Part shown: piece by piece, positions 33,047 to 40,474 of the stretch
How positions within the stretch are numbered: the first letter of the stretch is position 1
How the letters are laid out: every line of letters starts with the position of its first letter
Source of the DNA: JBCAWW01 sp039024315
Lineage (GTDB): Bacteria > Bacteroidota > Bacteroidia > J057
Length of the DNA stretch: 64,000 nt
Reading direction: 5' to 3'
Assembly (NCBI GenBank): GCA_039024315.1
Contig: JBCCQN010000013.1
Location: 13,863 to 77,862, forward strand
Notes under the pieces: generated by a model
Databases searched by the model: none
Told to the model about the DNA's origin: nothing
The model's input: only the letters and a program-made list of their open reading frames with translations
Position numbers and translations under genes: made by a program

Positions 33047-35775
33047 TAAAATCTAAAGTTCCAAGTGAAGGAGGGGAAAACAGTACCGAGGATCGCCAAT
33101 CGATAAGTCTCTGGGATACCTGAGTCAGATTTGCGAAAGTATAAGGAGAAGGGATTTTTGCGGAAGTATAGATTATAGGCCGCAATGGTAAAATCACTTT
33201 TCAAACTCTTGCGACGAATCAAGTCTGGCTTAAAAGTATAAGCCAAATCAAGTCTATGATAGTCGGGAATCCGAAACAGATTGCGTGGCGAAAAATGCGG
33301 CACATCCACTGCTCCGATCCGATAATCGCCTACGGGAGCCGTAATCGGACGGCCGCTGCGATAGACAAAATTGATAGATAACAATTGGCTTTTCCGCACT
33401 TTGCGGCGCAAACCAATATTGATATTATGCGGAGAGTCAAAATTTGCTGGATACCAATTGCCCTGATTGATGACTTCATCAGGAAATCTACCTTCTGCTC
33501 GCCTCAGCGAACGCGAGAAGGTGTAAGAAACTTCTCCTTGCCAACGTCCAACATTACGTTTAATCGACAGCTCAGATCCGTAGGCTCGCCCCACTCCTTG
33601 CACCAATTCTGTTTCAATATGCTGGTTGAGTAAGATGATCGGAAGATCTTTGTACTCTACAATGCTGCTGATGTCGCGATAGTAAAAGTCAATGCTGGTT
33701 TCCCACTGCCCTCCTGAGAAATTTTTGAAGTAGCCGATCGAAAAGTTATCGGAGATCTGAGGTTGAATAAACTGATTACTCAACTGCCAGATATCCACTG
33801 GCGTGGCAGCACTGGTATTGGATATTAAATGTACATATTGGCGGTGCCGACCGTAGCTGAGCTTGATAGAGCTGCTTTCGTCAATCAAAAAGCGAGCCGA
33901 AACTCTCGGTTCAAAGCCACCATACCACTGGGTAGTTTGTCCAGCCGCATATTGTATCGTATCAATGATAAATTCATTTCGGATGGGATTATCAGGGTCA
34001 TATACAAAGCTTTGCCCCGGTCCAAGATTATGGAAGGAGGAATAGCGTAAACCGACAGAAAAGCCAATCAAGGGACTAAGCGAAAATTCTAGATTCGCAT
34101 ATAAAGCCGATTCCAAACCTTGTGCACCATCAATTTCTCTGAAACCTATGGCTGATTGTTCCCCACGGGGGGTCAAAGTCTGCGGACGAAGCTGATAGTA
34201 TATACCTTCGCCCCCAACAAATAGGCTAGTCCGACTATTTGGCGCCCACAAGAACTGCTGTCTGGCCTTATAATTACGAATCCCAGTGTTGAGATTAAAG
34301 GCTGAAGGCCCATCTGGATTGAATAGCCCGCTGTCATAATTACCCGCGGTAAGAGTCGTCGTGGATGACCATTTACTAGAGATCAAGTTTCGCCAAACTA
34401 GACTGCTCATTAGATTACTCCAATCAAAGCCATATTCTCTCGCATAACGAAAAAAATCATAGCTAGCATAATTAGACCAACTCAAGGTAGAAGTAGGACT
34501 AAAACGATGATCGATCTTAAAGTTGCCATCAACAAAAAAGGCAGAACTTTGGCGGATTTCTGGCCGTCCTTCAAACAAGGGCATGGCCCAAGCCGGGAAA
34601 AAACTACGTACTCCTAGCGTAAAAGAAGTCTTGTCTTTGACGATAGGACCATCTAACATCATGCGAGCCGAAATCAAACCCAAGCCTCCCGATCCTTTCA
34701 GTTTTTTATAATTTCCTTCTTTAGTTTCCACATCTAAGACCGAAGCTACTCTACCTCCATATTGAGCGGGAATATGGCCTTTGTAGAGTTTGATCCCTTC
34801 TATTGCATCCGCGTTGAAAATGGAGAAGAATCCCAAAATATGGGAGGAATTAAAAACCATTCCTCCATCTTGCATGATCAAGTTTTGGTCAATATTGCCC
34901 CCTCTCACGTTAAAACCTGTAGCGCCTTCCCCCACCGTACTGATACCTGGCTGTACCAGCAATCCTTTGATGATATCGGCCTCACCCATCAAAGTTGGCA
35001 CTTCTCTGAGTTCTTTTACACTCAATTGGATGATTCCAGGTTGAACAGATCTTAGATTACTGGCGGCGGAGCGCGCCGATACTTCAACCTCGTCGAGACT
35101 GTAAAAGGGTACATCTAGCCCAAATTCTACTTCTCCTCCTGAAAGAACCCTAATGGCCTGTTCGTATGGCTCATAATTATTGGCTTCAATGCGAATAAAA
35201 TAATCACCCAAAGGAAGTTGCAGATCGACCTCTCCTGCCTCATTAGAACGCAAGATCAATTTACGCTTTGGGATAGTAATTCGAGCGCCCTGAATTGGCG
35301 CATCTGAGTCTGCATCGAGGATTAAAGCATCAATTTGTGCAAGCCCACTAGCAGGAGCTTGAGTCTCCTCGCCGATGAACATATAGGCACTTTCTCGTAA
35401 TGTGTCAGTATTGCTAATTGCAGTTTCATACTGCTCCAAGAAGTATTCTCGATTGTAAGATCGACTCAATTGCTCGATCGGCCCGACGATAATAGCTTGG
35501 TTTTGATAAACTTCAAATCCCAATCCAAGCGGGCTAAGCCATTCGGTTAAAGTTTCGCCTAAAGCCTTTTCACGAACATTCAGGCTGTAAAGTTCTGCTG
35601 GCAAAGCATCTTCCTGAAAATAAATCGGAATCTTACTTTTTGCCTCAATTTGCCTCAAAACCACATCAGGGGTCTCAGAGGCGATGTTTAGCGTAATTTG
35701 CCTTTGTAGAATATCCTGCGCCCAGACCATAGAAGGGCACAGGAGGACCAGCAAAATAAATTGCTTGCAACGCAT
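33046..35775 (-). CDS. TonB-dependent outer-membrane receptor with STN domain
   Basis: 909 residues with a signal peptide ending near 'VWAQD'. Residues ~25-100 are a secretin/TonB N-terminal (STN) domain, which in FecA-type receptors signals to an anti-sigma factor. A CarboxypepD_reg-like sandwich follows (~150-230, 'LILDADSDAPIQGARITIP'), then the plug (~235-360, 'EVEVSARSA ... GFNVRGGNIDQNLIMQDGGMVF ... YKGHIPAQYGGRVASVLDV'), and a 22-strand barrel to the C-terminal 'FPSFTWNFRF'. It is the first gene of an operon with three DUF4249 lipoproteins and an MG2-type protein. No sigma/anti-sigma genes are next to it. The substrate is unknown. Confidence 0.92.
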   Translation of the reverse strand: MRCKQFILLVLLCPSMVWAQDILQRQITLNIASETPDVVLRQIEAKSKIPIYFQEDALPAELYSLNVREKALGETLTEWLSPLGLGFEVYQNQAIIVGPIEQLSRSYNREYFLEQYETAISNTDTLRESAYMFIGEETQAPASGLAQIDALILDADSDAPIQGARITIPKRKLILRSNEAGEVDLQLPLGDYFIRIEANNYEPYEQAIRVLSGGEVEFGLDVPFYSLDEVEVSARSAASNLRSVQPGIIQLSVKELREVPTLMGEADIIKGLLVQPGISTVGEGATGFNVRGGNIDQNLIMQDGGMVFNSSHILGFFSIFNADAIEGIKLYKGHIPAQYGGRVASVLDVETKEGNYKKLKGSGGLGLISARMMLDGPIVKDKTSFTLGVRSFFPAWAMPLFEGRPEIRQSSAFFVDGNFKIDHRFSPTSTLSWSNYASYDFFRYAREYGFDWSNLMSSLVWRNLISSKWSSTTTLTAGNYDSGLFNPDGPSAFNLNTGIRNYKARQQFLWAPNSRTSLFVGGEGIYYQLRPQTLTPRGEQSAIGFREIDGAQGLESALYANLEFSLSPLIGFSVGLRYSSFHNLGPGQSFVYDPDNPIRNEFIIDTIQYAAGQTTQWYGGFEPRVSARFLIDESSSIKLSYGRHRQYVHLISNTSAATPVDIWQLSNQFIQPQISDNFSIGYFKNFSGGQWETSIDFYYRDISSIVEYKDLPIILLNQHIETELVQGVGRAYGSELSIKRNVGRWQGEVSYTFSRSLRRAEGRFPDEVINQGNWYPANFDSPHNINIGLRRKVRKSQLLSINFVYRSGRPITAPVGDYRIGAVDVPHFSPRNLFRIPDYHRLDLAYTFKPDLIRRKSLKSDFTIAAYNLYFRKNPFSLYFRKSDSGIPETYRLAILGTVFPSFTWNFRF

Positions 35776-35857
35776 AGAGTAGTAGTCTTGGCGGTCTTTG
35801 TCTTACTTAATTATCGACAAATTCGGGACCGGAGTTGTTTTCACTACTGAAGTTAAC

Positions 35858-36850
35858 TCAACCCAAGATTAAATGGTAGGCCTCCTCGAGTAATGATTCT
35901 TTTTCTTCGAGGGATAAACTGAGCGGTAACTGGGCCAATCCAATGATGCGGCGCATGATTTCTACTCCTACAAGCTGCTCCATTAGTGCGGTGTAGAATC
36001 CGGCTGGTTCTACATAACGGGCCATGATTTCGGCCTCCACACTGGGATCCTGCTGGGCCATTTTCATATGAGCGATCATCACTGAGATATCAAACTCTGC
36101 TGGACCGAAGAAACAGAATTCAGGGTCTATCACTCGTACTCCCTCGATCGTCTTGAGCCAACTACCCGGATAGTAATCGCCATGCAATAGAGTTTTGCCA
36201 TCGGTGAGATAGTGTTTACTCAGATCTTTGACTTTGGCCTTAAACGCATCATCGCTCTTATAGCGCATCGCTACTGACTGCAAGCCTGGGGTAACTGTGT
36301 CTAAATCAAACCCATTGTCTTCTAAAAAGGGATAATTGAAAATATGCTCAGCATTCAACTCTCGCATTTTCATATTGGTGATGCGAGCCTCAACTTTATC
36401 CGTATTGAACTCATTGTGCAGTTCACTGATATAATCGATCAGTCCTCGGAGGTCTTCAAGATCAATCTCCTTCTCTTTTTTGTATAAAAAGCTCAAGTCA
36501 TTGGCTTGTCCCAAATCTTCCAGCAGGATGATGCTGTTTTCTACATCTACCGCATTGATTTCTGGCTGGTATTCTCTCAGCTTGGCATTTGCTTGCGTCA
36601 ACTCATAAAACTGTCCCTCTATGATAGCGCGTTCGCGAGGAGCGGGTATGGTTGGATACTTCTCCACATAATCACGACTTTGCTTAATGATAAAGGAACG
36701 GAAATTGGTGCGGATGCGAAGCGTATAATTCATATTCCCTTCTCCAGGCACACTGGTAGAAACAATCTTTTCGTCGGGGGCAATGTATTTATTTGCTAAG
36801 AGGTAGGACTCTAGTGATTCGGCTTCTTCAGCTTTGAGGAAAAAATTCAT
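35858..36850 (-). CDS. APH-family kinase, 5-methylthioribose-kinase-like
   Basis: 330 residues, aminoglycoside-phosphotransferase fold. It has an N-lobe nucleotide loop ('VPGEGNMNYTLRIRT', ~37-51), a lysine in 'SFIIKQSRDYVEKYP', the catalytic Brenner-type motif 'LLHGDYYPGSWLKT' (~222-235) and the Mg-binding 'VIDPEFCFFGPAEFDIS'. The last two are close to the MtnK (5-methylthioribose kinase) pattern, and the 'KQSRDYVEKYP' segment also fits it. MtnK phosphorylates methylthioribose in methionine salvage. The next gene upstream is a nucleoside hydrolase 36 bp away, which could release the sugar. Substrate assignment is an inference; homoserine- or choline-kinase-like activity remains possible. Confidence 0.75.
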   Translation of the reverse strand: MNFFLKAEEAESLESYLLANKYIAPDEKIVSTSVPGEGNMNYTLRIRTNFRSFIIKQSRDYVEKYPTIPAPRERAIIEGQFYELTQANAKLREYQPEINAVDVENSIILLEDLGQANDLSFLYKKEKEIDLEDLRGLIDYISELHNEFNTDKVEARITNMKMRELNAEHIFNYPFLEDNGFDLDTVTPGLQSVAMRYKSDDAFKAKVKDLSKHYLTDGKTLLHGDYYPGSWLKTIEGVRVIDPEFCFFGPAEFDISVMIAHMKMAQQDPSVEAEIMARYVEPAGFYTALMEQLVGVEIMRRIIGLAQLPLSLSLEEKESLLEEAYHLILG

Positions 36851-36886
36851 TTAATAGCTTAATTGAGGCAGCTTTTCGAATACAAA

Positions 36887-37825
36887 TTAAGGCTTTGCAA
36901 TATATTTCAACAAATCCTCTTTAAAGTTTTCTGGAGGAGTATGACAATATTTGATTTTTCGACTGTCTGAGGCTCCCTTTTTTAGCAAAAAATAAGGTTT
37001 AACGCTTTTCTTAGGATTTTCTGCCCCTGTTTGGGTATCATCCCAGTGAAGCACTATTTCGGGTACGAGTTCTTCAAATTCGAACCCCTTCTCATCTACC
37101 AAATAAGCACTGGCCAAAATGTCAAAAGGGTTGAAGGCAGAGCAGCCAAACGCTTGCCAAAGGTCTAACCAATTTTGAGAGTTTTCAGCTAAGTATTTCC
37201 CCACTTCCCCAAACTTAGCGACTTGATCTAAGTCTGCCTGATTGATCCAAGTTTTATGAGAGATTTCAAAAGGCAACAGTACCATGGGCACTTGGGATTG
37301 AATCAAAATCCGAAAGGCATTGGGATCTAGATCAAAATTTAAATCCGGAAAGGGAGGCTCATGCTCAGGACTGACTCTAAAATGATCATCCACCGATCTC
37401 CTCCCGGCAACCAATACCACTGACTCGATTTGAGACACCAAATCTGGCCTTAGCAATAGACAAGTAGCGATATTGGTAGCAGGACCAATCGCCATAATGT
37501 GCATAGAATCTTTTTCTAAAGCAGCAATTAGGGCCTCCACACCTGCATTACTTTCGATTTGAGAGAGATCAAGGGCAGTACTAGCACCTCGTGCAACGCT
37601 TAGTCCTTCTGGCCCAAATTGGGTGTAAATTTCTATCGCCAAGCGAGTAGCATTTTCAATATCAGTATTGCCAAATACCGTACTTAAGCCCATCACTTGG
37701 ATATGCTCCGCATGAAACAAATGCACCATCGCCCAAGCATCATCCACATCGGCAAATCCTTGCCTTGGATCTCCCATCCCAATTGCCACATCTGTATCTA
37801 TCCATACTTTCTTGGGAATCTGCAT
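36887..37825 (-). CDS. inosine-uridine-type nucleoside hydrolase
   Basis: 312 residues. The N-terminal metal-binding motif of the nucleoside hydrolase family is present in expanded form (W-I-D-T-D at residues 8-12, then 'ADVDDAWAM'), with 'GLSTVFGN', 'MAIGPATNIATCL' and 'VVLVAGRR' following as in IUNH enzymes. The active-site region 'FPDLNFDLDPNAF' replaces the usual 'AEFN--CDPEA' and keeps the Asn and Asp. It cleaves the N-glycosidic bond of a nucleoside to base and sugar in the cytosol. It is paired with an MTR-kinase-like gene, so a nucleoside-sugar salvage step is likely. It starts 4 bp after the CotH gene's stop. Confidence 0.85.
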   Translation of the reverse strand: MQIPKKVWIDTDVAIGMGDPRQGFADVDDAWAMVHLFHAEHIQVMGLSTVFGNTDIENATRLAIEIYTQFGPEGLSVARGASTALDLSQIESNAGVEALIAALEKDSMHIMAIGPATNIATCLLLRPDLVSQIESVVLVAGRRSVDDHFRVSPEHEPPFPDLNFDLDPNAFRILIQSQVPMVLLPFEISHKTWINQADLDQVAKFGEVGKYLAENSQNWLDLWQAFGCSAFNPFDILASAYLVDEKGFEFEELVPEIVLHWDDTQTGAENPKKSVKPYFLLKKGASDSRKIKYCHTPPENFKEDLLKYIAKP

Positions 37826-37829
37826 CTCC

Positions 37830-39449
37830 TTAATTCTTGATCAACTTCCGGCTTGCCACGATTTTATCGTTCTGCTGCAAGCTTAAAAAATAAAGACCTG
37901 TTGGCAAAGCATTGCCCTGATTGTCCAGTCCATCCCAGCGCCACTGACTGAAAGTTGCACGTGAAATTTCAATTTCACTGTAAAAAACCCGCTGCCCAGC
38001 AATATTACGCACCTCCACTAACAAGGGCGCTTCATTATTGAACTGCAGACTGAGAGTCAGTTCATCACTAAAGGGATTGGGATAAACCCCCACACTCGCC
38101 CCGTAGCTAAAACTGCCCTGTACCTGAAAACTGATATTTTCGATATTTTGATCTATCCAGACCAGGCGATCTCGCAACCAATCTTTGAGGAAGTTGATTT
38201 CTTGTTGATAGGTATTGCCGATATAAGAGTTAGGCCAGACGTACTCCCCTAGCACCTCCCAGCGGTCAAAATTACGTTGGGCTGCTGGGCCAATCTCCGC
38301 TACCATTGCATCAACTCTGGCCAAGACTCTTTGGGTAGAGAACTCATCCTCTCTTAGGGCAAACCAGCGCTCGACGAGTTCTTCCTGAAATTGGGGATCG
38401 CTCAATAGTCTATCCCACCAATAATTTATTACCCAACCATCCCGCGGACATATTTGATTAAAATTTAATACCCAGCCTTCAGGACCACCACCCGTACAAT
38501 AATTAGCGTTGCCAAAGGCCAAGTTAAAATCCCACAAGGGTCCCATTTGCAAGCGGTCCTCTCCCCTGCCCTCGCGATCTTTGTAAAGCCAAGTACTCAG
38601 GCGATAACCATCTACATTTTTAGCCACCTCATTGACAATCAAAAAGTCGATAAAGGAACTAGGTTCTATATAATGACGATAGCCTAAGCTATCTTCATTG
38701 GTAAACTGCATAGTCCGCAAAGTCTTTTCAAATGCAGTCATATAATTGGCGATGTAAGCCGCTTGAGCTGGCAAATAGGCATCTTCCTTGGGATATTCTA
38801 CTTGGATAATGTCGCCAAACTCTCCCTGCCAGGAATAAGTCGCAATACCTCCCGTAGTCTTATCAATTTTGAGTAAGTAACCACCGGTGATATCTTGTGG
38901 ATCCGTATCGGTATCATCTAGTTTAGCGATATTAACACGGTTTTTGTCCCGTTTTATTTTTTCCATCAGCACATACACCCCTTGATACACCTCATTGATA
39001 TTGAGCTCCACAAAACGGGTTCTAGGGGCCCAACGCCCCATACTCCGCCCTAATTCATAAGTCAGCGCATTTCGGATCAAACTTTTATCACTGTAGGGCC
39101 CATTTAGCACCCAATCGTTTTCTTTGGGCATCCCTACTAACTCCACATTACGATTGCTTCCGTCCTCTTCTCGCGTTTCGAAGCCATACCCCTTCTTATC
39201 AAAAAACTGAGAAGAAGATCCTCTAATTTCAATACCAATTTTGCCCTCATAGTTATTACAATCTCCTTCGGAGAACGTCCATTTGTTGGGCCCAGCATAG
39301 CGAATGCACATATCCGCTGTGATTTTGGCTCGATCAATGATGGGCTGAGATGTGTAAATATCTACTATAGCCAAACGCGATGAGTCCGGAAATTGACCCA
39401 AAAGAGGCAGACTTAGCAGTGTTAGCAGCAGGAATACACTCGTCTTCAT
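37830..39449 (-). CDS. CotH-kinase-like protein with T9SS sorting domain
   Basis: 539 residues from the Met at 39449, where a signal peptide starts (MKTSVFLLLTLLSLPLLGQ); the Met at 39494 would add 15 residues without sense. The CotH domain spans ~30-420: 'GIEIRGSSSQFFDKKGYGFE', 'ENDWVLNGPYSDKSLIRNAL', 'FVELNINEVYQGVYVLMEKIKRDKNRVNI' and 'GPLWDFNLAFGN' (the metal-binding Asp). CotH proteins are atypical protein kinases in spore coats, and secreted homologs of unknown target are common in Bacteroidota. The C-terminal ~80 residues form a type-A sorting domain ('VYPNPFSDELTLSL ... GLYFLSLQQNDKIVASRKLIKN'). Confidence 0.88.
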   Translation of the reverse strand: MKTSVFLLLTLLSLPLLGQFPDSSRLAIVDIYTSQPIIDRAKITADMCIRYAGPNKWTFSEGDCNNYEGKIGIEIRGSSSQFFDKKGYGFETREEDGSNRNVELVGMPKENDWVLNGPYSDKSLIRNALTYELGRSMGRWAPRTRFVELNINEVYQGVYVLMEKIKRDKNRVNIAKLDDTDTDPQDITGGYLLKIDKTTGGIATYSWQGEFGDIIQVEYPKEDAYLPAQAAYIANYMTAFEKTLRTMQFTNEDSLGYRHYIEPSSFIDFLIVNEVAKNVDGYRLSTWLYKDREGRGEDRLQMGPLWDFNLAFGNANYCTGGGPEGWVLNFNQICPRDGWVINYWWDRLLSDPQFQEELVERWFALREDEFSTQRVLARVDAMVAEIGPAAQRNFDRWEVLGEYVWPNSYIGNTYQQEINFLKDWLRDRLVWIDQNIENISFQVQGSFSYGASVGVYPNPFSDELTLSLQFNNEAPLLVEVRNIAGQRVFYSEIEISRATFSQWRWDGLDNQGNALPTGLYFLSLQQNDKIVASRKLIKN

Positions 39450-39505
39450 ATTGTGTAGCGTCAAAAGAACCTTTAATTTAGTTATAAACCTCATTATACA
39501 ATTAC

Positions 39506-40474
39506 GTGCAGCACTTTCAGTTCGATTTTTCTAAACTATCAAAACAGCCCAAAGCGGTTTCTCCTAACCAATATATTATCGATCCCGCTTTAGCAAGCGC
39601 TGTTTCCGTAGCGATCAGTCTCAATCAGCCGCTGCTCCTTACCGGCGAGCCCGGCACGGGTAAAACTCGGCTTGCACATAAAATCGCTTGGGATCTTCAT
39701 CAACAAAATCCTGAATTTTTACCAGAGCCTTTGGTATTTCATACCAAGACCACTGCTGTATCGCAGGACATGTTCTATCATTATGACGCAATGCGGCACT
39801 TTCACGATGCCAACATCAAAAAAGCTTTGGCCGAAACTGCTCCTCCAACTGAAAATTATATCGAATTACGTGCTTTGGGCAAAGCCATTGCCCTTACTCA
39901 AGCAGCAGAAATCCAAAAGGAACATTTTGTGCAATCAAAGCAAACTCGTTCCTCTGTCGTCCTTATAGACGAAATAGACAAGGCGCCGCGAGATTTCCCT
40001 AATGATATCCTCCACGAGATCGAAAACATGGAGTTTGCCATCAAGGAAGCCAATAATCACCGCATTTCTCGCGATCCAGATCACCATATTGTGATCATCA
40101 TGACCTCTAACTCAGAAAAAAACCTTCCCGAAGCATTCTTACGCCGCTGTGTATTTTATCATATCCCTTTCCCGCCCCCGCAGCGGCTATTAGAGATCGT
40201 ACGTAGCCATTTTGGCGATCATACCGCATATGCCGACTATCAACTGATCGAGCATTTCCAACAGATCAGACAGGCAGTCCGGAAAAAAAAGCCCGCTACT
40301 GCTGAACTAATTGCGTGGTTGCGGGTACTCGAATTAAACGACTTCTTAGCCCCTGGTTTAGACTTACAAAACCTAAGCCCTTCGCAAAAACAAAGCTTGC
40401 GCATGAGCTACAGTGTTTTGGCCAAAACCCAAGAAGACTTAAAAGCGATCGAATCTCAAATTGGACTCTCATGA
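39506..40474 (+). CDS. MoxR-family AAA+ ATPase
   Basis: 322 residues. Walker A is GEPGTGKT (47-54), Walker B is VVLIDEID (151-158), sensor 1 is at 'MTSNSEK' (199-205), and the arginine finger is 'AFLRRC' (210-215). The ~60-residue insert between Walker A and B ('HTKTTAVSQDMFYHYDAMRHFHDANI') resembles MoxR proteins. MoxR ATPases act as chaperones that remodel or load cofactor into partners carrying a VWA domain. The gene ends in ATGA, overlapping the start of a large membrane protein with a VWA-like domain, so the two should form one complex. No third gene follows. Confidence 0.88.
   Translation: MQHFQFDFSKLSKQPKAVSPNQYIIDPALASAVSVAISLNQPLLLTGEPGTGKTRLAHKIAWDLHQQNPEFLPEPLVFHTKTTAVSQDMFYHYDAMRHFHDANIKKALAETAPPTENYIELRALGKAIALTQAAEIQKEHFVQSKQTRSSVVLIDEIDKAPRDFPNDILHEIENMEFAIKEANNHRISRDPDHHIVIIMTSNSEKNLPEAFLRRCVFYHIPFPPPQRLLEIVRSHFGDHTAYADYQLIEHFQQIRQAVRKKKPATAELIAWLRVLELNDFLAPGLDLQNLSPSQKQSLRMSYSVLAKTQEDLKAIESQIGLS

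Noticed and set aside
40315..40470. Upstream start of the VWA-like protein
   Set aside because: It would overlap the MoxR gene by 160 bp; the ATGA contact at 40471 is the usual operon start.
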